Part shown: piece after piece, positions 22,565 to 33,993 of the stretch
How positions within the stretch are numbered: the stretch's first letter is position 1
Layout: every line of letters begins with the position of its first letter
NCBI RefSeq assembly: GCF_029168945.1
Contig: NC_083608.1
Span: 15,642,136 to 15,706,135 of the forward strand
DNA: 64,000 nucleotides
From: Cannabis sativa
Taxonomy: Eukaryota; Streptophyta; Magnoliopsida; Rosales; Cannabaceae
Direction: 5' to 3'
Position numbers and translations under genes: made by a program
Notes under the pieces: generated by a model
Told to the model about the DNA's origin: nothing
The model's input: only the letters and a program-made list of their open reading frames with translations
Databases searched by the model: none

Positions 22565-24489
22565 TGTTGGAAATTATTTTACCAGGATCTAGATTTACTA
22601 ACAAGTATGTTGGATTAACAACCTAATATGAATTCTAAAACAATGAAAATAAACACATATAAAGTTAGAAAACCTTACAGTGGGTGCAGCGGAATAATAT
22701 GACTCCTTCCGTTCAGATCTCTAGCCCTTGATTCCTTTCTGTAGCAGAGCATCACCAAGATCTGAACCTGGATCTTCTTTTCTCCTTCTTTGATGTAGAA
22801 ATTCCATAGTCTTCCATACTATGATTGAGATACCACTTGATGTGTGTGGGCACTACTCATCTCACAAGGATTTCGAAATTTCTCTCTATTGTCTCTCTTG
22901 AATTTCGTGGCTCATGGTTCATATGATGTGCAAGAGAAGAGAACAAGGGCTGCTATATATAGGGAGAAGGGAGAGCACAACTTTCCAAATAAACAGTTTC
23001 CTCTTTTACTGTGTAATTGATTAACTGCCTTATTTAGTGTGATTCACCACTTTCCTATTATAGCTAGGCTTTGATTAGCAATTACATGACAATTAAAAAA
23101 TAAAAATAATAATTGGGAAACACAAAGGGAGTGCTTCGGCCATAGAGGGAATATGGGCCTCACTTGGATTTTGCGGTTTCCTCAATTTTATTTCAATTTC
23201 TCCAAAAATGCCATTTTTCCAATTCTAATCATTTAAATGCCAAAACTAATTATTTAATAACTAAAATAGATTATTAAATAATATTGTCATTTAAAATAAT
23301 TATTAATTAGACATACAAAGTCTCTTAATTAATAATTAAACCTAGAAACCCTTTTATTTACGATTTCATCCTTAAACTGTGAGAATTCATAAAGTAGACA
23401 TAGTCTAACTTTTAGAATTATAATTGATTAATTAAAATCAATTAACTGAGTCTTACAAGCAGTATGGCCTCAACTAGTATGGGGACCATGGGTCTATATA
23501 ACCGAGCTTCCAATAAGTCGAACCGAATTTACCAAGTAAATTCCCTAACTTATTAATTCCTCATTGAATCCACACTTAGAACTTGGAATTGCACTCTCAG
23601 TCATATAGAAATGCTCTATATGTTCCACGATATAGACACGTCATTAGTTATCCATTGTTATAACCCTAATGTGATCAATGATCCTCTATATAGATGATTT
23701 ACACTGTACAGGAATTAAATTACAGTAACACCCTACAATGTATTTTATCCTTAAAACACTTAACCCTGTATAAATGATATTTCACCTAAGTGAAATGAGA
23801 TCTCCACCATTTATCTTCGTTTGGTTAAGCTCGAAGGAAATCATCTTTTACTTCTATTTGCCAAATAGAAGCTATAGATTCCATATTTATGTTAGCGCTC
23901 CCCCACTCAATTGTATTACCGTGTTCCCAAAATATACGTATTACCCTGACTCAGAAAAGGGCTTAACTAACAAATCAAAGAATACGAATAACACTCTTGA
24001 GATTGAGCCTAACCATATCAGGATTTCGATCATGTGATCTAGGATCAACTTATGATATTGAATTGAATAGATATTTACGGTAAGTTTCAAAATCTAATTC
24101 AAAGTTCAATATCGGTCCATTCCAATGCATACTCCATGCATCCGATACTGGTAAACTTTGCCAATGTCCTGGAAAGGACATAACACTTTTCCAAGGTGTA
24201 AGAATACCTATCGCTGATTATACCATGTCAGTCTAAATCCAGTGTTCTGACAAATCAGGGAATCTACTTTTGAACATATAATAAAGATTATATTCCACTG
24301 TGCTGACAACACTATAATCTTTAACCAACTCATATGTTCTGGACTTAAAAAAAATTCATACATTATATACACATATAATCATGAAATAAATCATGTGAAC
24401 CATGCAACATAAAATGTTATTTCTGATCTTTATTAATGAGTAAATCTGATTATATGAAATGAGTTTTATTTAGGGCATAAAACCCAACA
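22565..24489 (-). repeat. 3' LTR of C3
   Basis: Plus strand TGTTGGAAATTATTTTACC...CATAAAACCCAACA, 1925 bp, with TGTTGG/CCAACA ends. TATA box on the minus strand (CCCTATATATAGC, complement of 22952-22964). Same subfamily as solo LTR C2. Confidence 0.85.
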
Positions 24490-24504
24490 AACTCCCACTT
24501 GCAC
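24490..24504 (-). other. PPT of C3
   Basis: Minus-strand AGTGCAAGTGGGAGTTT-like purine tract abuts the LTR. The same tract occurs at C1 (6916-6930) and C4 (59225-59240). Confidence 0.65.
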
Positions 24505-27500
24505 TAATATAAAACAAAAAGTGCATTTCAAATAATCATTAACACCTTGATATACCAATCAAGTGTAATAGTAGTAAACTCCTCGTAATAGGATCTGATA
24601 GGTTGAATTAAACACAACCTCTTCCACTATTACTCTTCCTTAATCACAAAATCCTTGATAATGTGAAATTCCTCTCTATATGTCTACTCTTTTGGGATAC
24701 TGGATTCTATATTTTTTGGGCAACTACTCTTTCGTTATTCAGGAAGTAACCCTAGTAGTTAAGGCAAGTTGGAACACTGCCACAAATGTATAGAACTTTC
24801 CTTAGACTGAAAAAGTATCTTTCCTGCAACTTTTAACATTCAGTCTCTCTCTGGTAGACCAAGAGATCTCAGATAGGTTTTTTTACACTTCTCCAAAATC
24901 GCTACTCCACCCCCAAAGTAATCACCATCTCATCAGCAGACTTTCTAGCACAAAGGCAAGTCTTGAAATCTGATGTGGTGTAGTCTAAGAGTTTTAAACA
25001 AACACCCTTATTGACTAACATATAGTTCCTCTTCTTAATCTTAAAATTTACTTGATTGTCTTCCAATGTTCCTCTCCTGGATTAATCTGATACTTACTCA
25101 TCACTCCCACTCAACAGCAGGTGTCTGGTCTAAGGCATACTAAAGCATATCTGAGACCTCTCACTGTTGATTCAAGAAATTCTTTCATGGCTTTATCTTT
25201 TCTGGAATAGTTGAGACTTTTCCTTAGATAAATAAAATCTATATCTAAGAAGTTGTGAAGCTTCTATAGATTTCCATTGGAAAGAAAATGTATCAGCATC
25301 TTACTAAAGTAAGTTGTTTGCATTAGAGTAAGTAATTACCAGGTATACCATAAGCCATAGGTTTAGATAAACTCATACCTATAATACTAGGAACAGGAAT
25401 TTTTGTTAAGTCCATTGAATAGACTTATGAACGAAAATTTCCTTTCATGTCCTTGTAATAGAAAACTTTAGGTTACTCCATGTGAATGGATCAAACCATA
25501 GTTCTATTGGCTTTCTTTTTAATTTCTTATCTTGACAATCCATTACTTGTTTAAACTCACACTGGATTTTAATCACTAGGTTCTTCCAAGTTATAAGAAC
25601 GTGAGTTCCTAGAAACTCTCCCACTACGACAAGGTACCGTGAACTATATCAAAGAAAACTAAATGGTATAGACCTCTTCAGTTGTGTTAAGACAACAGAG
25701 GCAGTGGGATCATCTTGTAACGAATAAGATGATAGAACACTTATGGAATCAAGAAAAAATATCTCCTTTATTTGCTACTTTATTTTCAGACTTAGTCATT
25801 TTCTTAGAAAAGCAGTATTTGTTTAAACAAACACTTTCTTGTCTAATGACTATGGGATGCTCCACCCCGAATCACTTAGAATAGCTAACAAACATGCAAA
25901 CCAGGGTTAGCAGTTCTAGCTTTTCTTAAGATTTCGATTAGGTCATCCATGAATCTAGTAATGATTTATATTAAGTATACAACCATTACATCATTCTGAA
26001 ATTTTATTTCCATAGAAGGATTTAGGCAACGACTAGTAACTAATCATCAATATGCAACTCGAATTTCTGGGGAGGTAAGTTTGGATATAATTCAAAATCA
26101 AATTAATGATCTTTGAACTGCATATCTACTAACTTTTTCTCCACCCCTATCAGTTCGCAAGATCTTTAACCACTTACCTTTGCTAGAAATTCATGAAATT
26201 TTTCAAACATTTCAAATTTCTTTTGCATAAGGTAAAATCTAGAGTGATCGTTTTAAGAATACAACGAAAACTCATATCCACCCCTGAATGTACATCCATC
26301 TACGAATGAGATGAACTTACTTTCAGTGGATATAGGCATATTAACTCTTTGCAGAGAATGATCTTGTCAAAACCATTATGAACAAGATACAAATGCCATA
26401 GATTTATAAAATATGTGGTTGTATCTTTTGATGACTTACTTTAGTTACATCAAAGAGTTCTTAGAATAGTGCAAGTGGATTCTGGTCACAGAATACTAAA
26501 CTCATACAGTTTGAATCCATTGAAAGAAAATGGTTATGAAACACTTGTGAAAGTGTAACTGTATAATTAGTAATTCTCTCTTGGACCACCACTACTAATC
26601 TAACTCTATGATTTGCCTATACAAGTAGGAGATATCTAAGATTGAGGATTTATATCATTTAGGGATAGAATTCCGGGAATATAATCATATGCGTCATCTA
26701 ATTTCTTAAGAGAAAATAAGACTTTATATGATTTATAGACCATTCATCCAATGATATGTCATTAAGCTAATTCGAAATGAATAAGCTAAGAGGAATTAGG
26801 ATAATTTCGTTTTAAATAAGAATCCAACGATGCTCCGATTAGCGAGAGTCAAAGTAATCTTATTTATACAATCTTCTTGTTTCATATTGTAAAAAACTAG
26901 TCTAGGGTGTCATCAATTGATGAACAACTAGATGTTGCATTTACAATATTTATCTTTCGAGATCTAACACTATTATGTTAGTCTAATGGTGAAAATCCAT
27001 TAGGGATTTATCTCATTAGAAAAACAAATCAAGTTAGACCAACAATGAAGATTCGAAATTAAACTACAATTTAATAACAGAAAATAACATGGTTCAATAC
27101 AAATTCATACACAATTCAGAAATTATGAAGCACATAGCAAGTAGGAATGACAAGTGAAAATACTAAAACATACAATCCTAAATAATTTCCAAGGTTTTCA
27201 ACAAACTGATATCAGTGTCCCGTTTAGGCGAGAGTCAAAGCTACCATTCATTGAATAGAGTTGTCAGCTCATCTAAAATGATCAACATTCTAGCAACCTT
27301 TTATTCGATCAAGATGTGAATCCGCGTTGTCCCGTTTAGGCGAGAGTCAAGGCTATTCTATCTTAAGAGCTTCCACCATTGTTTTATATTCTTGCAAGTC
27401 TTATACAGTCGCCACCATTAGGGTGATCATAAACTATATAAAAAAAACTTACAAGATTACTTATCTTTCGAGATTAAACGGTGCTAACTTGCTAATGAAC

Positions 27501-28570
27501 GTTCCTCCATTAGGGAGGATTACTCACTAAAACAATAGCTATGTAAAACCAACAATGGAGATCGAATATCCTTATAATAATAAAGCTCATTATTTAATGA
27601 AGGGTTGTATTTTCTTCTAATATTTATTTTAATCTATTTATTTTAAATATATATATTTATTTAATTAAAATTTCCAATTTAGAATGAAAAATTCCAAATA
27701 TAAATTTTAATTTAATATTTATAAATTATACTTAGATGGATATGAAAATAACGTGAATTATTTCCATCTAAGTAATAATTTCCATAAATATTTAGAAAAT
27801 TATTCAATTTAAGTTGTTTCAAAATTAATTTAAATTAATTTACAACTCAAATTTAATTTTCTATAAATATATATTGCATTTCGAAAATGCTTTAAAATAA
27901 AATAAAAATAAATCTTGGAAAATTACTCTAATTTTATGTTGGCCCAAAATTAATAAAATTAATTTTCAACAAAAAATATAATTTCCCTATTTAATTAAAT
28001 ATCTAAGAAAAATTTCAAATATTTAAGTATCATGATTAAAAAATCAACTTAAATATTAATTTTCTATTTAATTAAATACACTAGAAAAATACTTCAAGCA
28101 AAACAGATAATATCTATCTAGACTTTCATAGACTAATTAATCCAATTTCTAATTATAATATATTTTAGTTCATTTATTTTAATTAACCATTAAATGAAAA
28201 AGTTACTGATTTAAGTTGGTCCAAAATTAAATAAATAATTTTCAACTTTAATCTATTTTTCAAATAAAATTCGAAATTTCTACATTAAAGAAATGTAATT
28301 TCGAAATTTTGGGAAATGATTAATAAAATAAAATAAAATATATTCTGAAAATTATTCAAACTTAAGTTATTCTAAAATAATATTCCAAACTTAAAATAAT
28401 TTTCAACTTTAATTAAATAACATGAAAATAACAATATTAAAGTATCATGATGAAAATCAACTTTAGATATTGAAATTTTTCAATTTAATTAAATGTATTA
28501 AATTCAAAAAATAAATAATTAAGTAAAGAGGAAACTTAATTATTAATTCTAGTTTAATACCAGGAAAATA

Positions 28571-29106
28571 TCCCACCATACCAGGGCATCCTCCTAGAAC
28601 TGAAATGTGGCGCACACCACTCTGTCGTTGCCGGTGACACCCATAAAGTTCAGAATTCTGGTGATCACCGTAAGCCACTGCTCGGCTTTCGACACATCTG
28701 GACCTCCCAGGAATACCGGAGGTGCTTGTTTCCGGAACCTCTCATACAACGGCTCCAATCTGTGGGCCGCCACTACCATCTCGGCACAGGCGGCGGGGCG
28801 AGTCTTGGCCGTGGAACTACGGGCACGGAGCTGCCCGGGGAGCACCTGCTGTCTCAACCTCTGAATCTCGAGGTCTTGCTCTTCGATCCTGGCTTGCATT
28901 TCCGCAAACCGCAACTCCCAATTCGGGGCTCCCTGATCGGCTGGGGGAGCCTGGGCAGCCTGTGGCGGGTTCTCATCACCCCGACCACGAGCCCTGCCTC
29001 GGGGACCTCTGCCTCGGCCCCTAGCAGGTGGGGGAAACTGAGCTCCCTGTCCCTGATTCGACCCTACGGAGTTGCCCTGACTCCTCGTGGTCCGCCTGGC
29101 GTCCAT
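28571..29106 (-). pseudogene. N-terminal gag of element B (truncated)
   Basis: It starts at 29106 with MDARRTTRSQ, an RG-rich stretch (RGRGRGPRGRARGRG), a coiled-coil segment ([18 protein letters not shown]) and then [18 protein letters not shown], close to the E2/E3 gag. An in-frame stop replaces a glutamine codon near 28594 (CATFQF then stop), and the frame is cut at about 28571 by the C3 junction. The capsid core, knuckle and pol are missing. Confidence 0.8.
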
Positions 29107-29799
29107 CTAGCTAGAACCGCCTGCGAAACCAAGAGTTGGCATATCAGGTCGTATTCAGGGCGAGCTTACTAATGCCGCTTAATTTGGAAATTAGAAATGA
29201 AACATGCGCCTATTCTACTATCAGGCTACTAACATGCTTCCTAACAGGCTTTTCTTTTTCATAACTGAATAAAATAAACTACTAAAGCAATAAAGGCTTA
29301 CTGAACCGTGAACCGAGCTAACTGCTGATGATGATTGTACATGTCGTGACGATCTTCGGAAGACAACACAGCGGCTACGATACCAAATTGTAACACCCTA
29401 ACTAACTTAGGCGTATTACGTGATTTTTAAACGTACTGTGCAGCTCGTTGCTAATCAACGAGGTTTATGGAAAAACGTGATTAATTAAAATTTTGCTTTT
29501 TCATTAACTTATAAACCATTTTACAAAAAGTTACGGGATCCCGATTTATAAAATATTTACAAACGTTTTCACTGTTCAACTTTTACATCAAAATAAAGTC
29601 GTCTAACGACAATTACAAAATCTCAGCCGTCCGTATCCCGAGGATCGTACGCTCCAGGCCTAACCGCCCCGACATGTACAATCCCATAAGCTCGCTCACG
29701 GTCCATCAGCAACTGCCTTGCCTTTACCTACACATGCAACGTAAACTGTGAGTCGACAGACTCAGTAAGAAAAGCATAATAATATCATACATAAAACTG

Positions 29800-29890
29800 A
29801 CTGCCGTGTCCAACACGATACTGAGTCCCGCTACTGCCATGTCCAACATGGTACTGAGCACTACTGCCATGTCCAACATGGTACTGAGTT
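29800..29890. repeat. Tandem repeat, three ~31-37 bp units, in LTR of B
   Basis: The unit CTACTGCCATGTCCAACATG followed by GTACTGAG occurs twice almost exactly, plus one diverged copy (CTGCCGTGTCCAACACG) at its left. Confidence 0.8.
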
Positions 29891-29929
29891 TTGAACGTTC
29901 AGGGGACGGTACTATTGACACGTAACAAC

Positions 29930-30153
29930 CTGATCGGTCGAACCGGTCATACTCATTTGCTGGTCATACTCCAACTGTACCGACGATGTTACTATATCCT
30001 CCTGATCGGTCGAACCGGTCATACTCCGGCTGCTGGTCATACTCCAGCCTGTACCGACGGGATACGTCAATAGCACGGAACCACCAACCAAGTGTCGGCT
30101 GATCGGTCAAACCGGTCATACTCATTCTTGGTCATACTCCAGCCTGTACCGAC
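29930..30153. repeat. Three-copy repeat around CCGGTCATACTC in LTR of B
   Basis: Blocks starting CTGATCGGTCGAACCGGTCA recur near 29930, 30002 and 30100. Each is followed by a second GGTCATACTCCA and by CTGTACCGACG. Confidence 0.8.
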
Positions 30154-31686
30154 GTGACAGGGTTGGATGGTTCGAAGCCTAAATACATATCTAATGTAAT
30201 CTAACAGGCTTCCTACATGCACGCTAAACATGTAATCTACATATGCATACTGTTATACTAATCTTACCTGGATTCCGATTTCAGGTGTGCCGGTCAACCT
30301 GACTGGAACTGAAGCTGAACGGCGGATTACTGGCTCCTAAACCATAAAAACCACAACACTATAAGTGACACGCTAAATCACTTCCCGGGGACTAAAACTC
30401 GAAACTAAAAGTTTCCCTATCGATAAAAAGCATGGCAATACCCCTAAAAACCCAAAAACGAGGAAAACTAGGGTTCGGAAAAATCCCCCATCCGGAAGTC
30501 CGGTTGCCCAACCGGAATTCCGGTTCTGGGAAAATCTGAACCCCCATCCGGAATTCCGGATGCTCAACCGGAATTCCGGTTCCTCGCAGGCAGCAACCAA
30601 AAATTCCCATATCTTGACCAATTCGAACCCAAATGGTCCCAAACTTTCCAGACCTCCTACATAGGTCCCAAATGACCATTTCAAGGCCTCAAACCTACCC
30701 AGAAACCTCACAAGCAAATTTCACCATTGAAGACCAAGCTTTGAGTTCAAGAACTCAAACTTGGTTAAACCCACTAGCATGCACCCTAGCCTAGTTAATT
30801 CTACTTAACTAAGCATATAATCACCTCAGAAAATATACAGAAACACCCAGCAACTTCACAGCAACAAAACATGGCATTTTCTCACAAAATCACATATTTT
30901 CACATATAAACCTCTAGCATGTTCAACCTAGTAATCAAGCATCAAAAACAACCCTAAACTAACATGCTTAAACACAAAATAATCATCAGATTACAGCAGC
31001 AACAACAACATAAAAATCCAACATGCAATTCACATTTTCATACATTTTCTTCAAGAATTTAAAGAGGGAAAGGGACATGAACCAACCTAGCTTGCAATAG
31101 ACCTTAAAGGATGAAGAATAACCAGCCAAAATCAAAGGAAAAACACCCTCTCCAAAGCTTTCAAGAGCTGGCCGAAAATGGAAGAGAAAGAAAGAGAGAG
31201 TTTGAAACTTTTTGGAATTTTTCTAAGTGTTATAAAATGAAAGAAAAGTCATTTAATACCATCTTAATAAAACCATTTCAGCCAAAAGATTAATTAGAAA
31301 TAAACATTTAATTTCCATTTAAAAAAATCACATAAGACAAAATATCATTGGGGCAAAAGACCATTTTGCCCCTCCATACTAAAACCACATAATAACCACT
31401 AAAGGGGTATTTTTGGGACATTCTAAATTCCCGGCCATTCCCGACATTCCAAATGTCTAAACCCGTCCCCAAAATACTAACATACTAAGTTGTGATTTCT
31501 ACTGAGCCAAACGCCGCGTTCCAAAATACCGGACACCGGAAATGCGAAATATAAAAACTGCTGATAACATAATTATGCATATCTGAATTCCATAATAACA
31601 ATGATAAATTATTTAAATAGCTATAAATAATTTCCTGATTAACATAAATAACTGCTAATTTCCAAATTAACTAAGCGGGCTTTACA

Positions 31687-32870
31687 AAAAGTTTCCCTAT
31701 CGATAAACCTCATGGCAATACCCTAAATATCTCAAATTTGGCCAAAACTAGGGTTCTGGAAAATCCCCCAACAGGTAGACCGGTTCCCAACCGGCATCCC
31801 GGTTCTGGGTCACCAACCGGTCGACCGGTTGGTACAGACCACCCAGAACCGGAATTCCGATTCATCTGCTGGGAACCAAAAAATCTTCCCCCTTAATTCA
31901 AATCAAGCCCAATCTTTACCAAACTCTCCAGTATACCTATACAATGCATATACAATGATTTCCAGGCAGTAATTCTCAGAATAAACCATCACAACTCAAG
32001 TTGCCATTAATGAACAAAGCTTGAACTTTAAACCTAAAATTGCATAAAAACCATCTACAGCCATTAAAACCAGTAGCTAGGACTTAGAATCAACTCATCT
32101 AAACCCTAAAATTCGAACCTTAAACTTACCTAAACCTAACAGCCACTATATCACAATTTCATTAATTCAAACTATCATAAACTTGAAAATTCACATACAC
32201 AAGGATTCTAGGGTTTACCTTAGTTTGATTCTCCTTGAAATCTTGGTAGAAATCACAAATTCAGCAAGTAATCCCTTGGTTCCTAGCTGGTTCGAAGAGA
32301 GAGAGAGATGAAGGAAAGAGAGCTTTTCTTGATTTTTTGGTATTTTTTCTAATTTCTTGATTTTTCTTCAAATGAGACAAAAGGATTTTTAATTAATCCT
32401 TTGCTGAAAACCAGCTTGCAATGTGTCACTCACTAAGGGCAGCCACCTACCCCTTACCCAATAAAAATGACTAAAAGGCCCTTAAGGTTAAAACTTAGTT
32501 AATTTTAAAGCTAGGGGTAAAATGGTCAATTCCATAACCCCGCTCAATCCCGATAAAATATTTTCTCTAAAATATTTCCCACTATGAAATAAGGTTCTAA
32601 ACTTACCCATGTGATCAATCTAGCCATCCATCGCATTTTCCGTTGTCGCCGAGCAAAAATTACAAAATTAACATATTTCACATATAAGCTAAATAATACC
32701 CCTAGAGTTTAATAAAATCTCCAGAATTGAGAAATTATAACTCTAATATTTATTTCTAAATATTGGGGTCCACATTCAAAATTAATTCACAAATAATAAT
32801 AAAATAATAAAATAATAAAAATTAGTGCTAATTGCCTTTTCTAATCCACATTACTAAAGCGGTCATTACA
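31687..32870 (-). repeat. Truncated 3' LTR of E3
   Basis: Matches about 38704-39887 almost base for base. The first ~910 bp (plus-strand order) are missing. The breakpoint lies in AAAAGTTTCCC, a segment shared with B. Confidence 0.9.
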
Positions 32871-32871
32871 A

Positions 32872-33993
32872 TTATCCCCCCGTTAATAGGATTTCGTCCC
32901 CGAAATCTAACCTGAATAGCTCTGGATGTTGAGTCCTCATATCTGACTCTAATTCCCAGGTGGCTTCTTCCACCTTACTGTTCCTCCAGAGCACTTTAAC
33001 CAGTGCAATAGTCTTGTTACGAAGAACTTTTTCTTTTCTATCCAGAATCTGAACAGGTTGCTCTTCATATGATAAGTCTGGTTGTAGTTCAAGGGCTTCA
33101 TAACTCAAGACATGAGTCGGGTCTGACACGTATTTCCTTAACATAGAGATGTGAAATACGTCATGAACAGCTGATAATGCTGGTGGTAAGGCTAGCCGAT
33201 ACGCTACCTGCCCGACCTTCTCGAGTATCTGAAATGGCCCAATGAACCTAGGGCTTAACTTACCCTTCTTCCCGAAGCGTCTAATACCCTTCATGGGTGA
33301 AACTCGCAGGAAAACATGTTCCCCTGCCTGAAATGTGACATCTCTGCGCTTCGGATCAGCATAACTTTTCTGCCTGCTTTGAGAAGCAAGCATCCGAGCC
33401 TTGATCTTATCAATAGCTTCATTGGTCCTTTGCACTAATTCTGGACCCAGGTATTTCCTTTCTCCTGTCTCGTCCCAATGAATAGGAGAACGACATTTTC
33501 TACCATATAACATCTCATAGGGAGCCATCCCTATTGTACTTTGGTAGCTGTTGTTGTAGGAGAACTCAATTAAAGGCAAATACTTATTCCATGAACCCTC
33601 AAAGTCCATGACACAGGCTCGCAGTAAGTCTTCCAAAATCTGGATAGTTCTTTCTGACTGACCATCAGTCTGAGGGTGAAAGGTTGTACTAAACTTTAAC
33701 TTGGTACCCATAGCCTTCTGAAGACTCACCCAAAACTTCGATGTGAACTTTGGATCCCTATCTGACACAATAGATTTAGGGGCTCCATGGAGACGAACTA
33801 TCTCCTTCACATACAATTCAGCATACTGTTCCACTGAATAGGTAACTTTCACTGGTAGAAAGTGAGCCGACTTTGTAAATCTATCCACAATGACCCATAC
33901 AGAATCATACATCCCTGTAGTTCTAGGTAACCCAGTTACAAAGTCCATTGCGATGTCCTCCCACTTCCATTCTGGAAGGATTAAAGGTTGCAA
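32872..33993 (-). pseudogene. Integrase core and chromodomain of E3, out of frame with gag-pol
   Basis: Open for 373 codons up to the PPT. The catalytic aspartates are in MDFVTGL and IVSDRDPKF and the glutamate in [20 protein letters not shown]-type C-terminal domain and VFHISMLRKY follow, then a chromodomain-like tail (VLRNKTIALVKVLWRN, EEATWELESD). The ATG at the start lies inside the old frame and is not a natural start. The chromodomain supports the Tekay/chromovirus assignment. Confidence 0.85.

Larger units (their letters stand above)
22565..28570 (-). mobile_element. C3: large Copia-family element, non-coding, 5' end lost
   Basis: Minus orientation: 3' LTR 22565-24489, PPT at 24490, then about 4.1 kb of AT-rich internal sequence with no open gag or pol. 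The part 27100-28566 aligns with the leader of C4 (61950-63215), including two GGCGAGAGTCAA motifs. At about 28567-28571 it switches abruptly to the gag of element B, so its 5' LTR is gone. It behaves like a large retrotransposon derivative that would need proteins from elsewhere. It interrupts Reina element R at its left end. Confidence 0.7.
28571..31686 (-). mobile_element. B: 5' third of a second Tekay-like family
   Basis: Minus orientation: 5' LTR 29389-31686, a PBS variant (TGGTATCGTAGC, complement of 29374-29385), and the start of gag. It ends in mid-gag at about 28571 against C3. It is related to E2/E3 (same LTR ends, similar gag, shared GTTTCCCTATCGATAAA segment) but clearly a different family. 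Its right end touches the truncated E3 LTR. Confidence 0.8.
29389..31686 (-). repeat. 5' LTR of element B with internal minisatellites
   Basis: Plus strand TGTAACACCC...GGGCTTTACA, 2298 bp. It contains two tandem-repeat blocks (29800-29890 and 29930-30153) and CCGGAATTCCGG palindromes around 30490-30585. No partner LTR in the window. Confidence 0.8.

Noticed and set aside
27221..27350. Repeated GGCGAGAGTCAA motif as a CRISPR-like array
   Set aside because: Only two or three copies, irregular spacing, plant retrotransposon leader; not an array.
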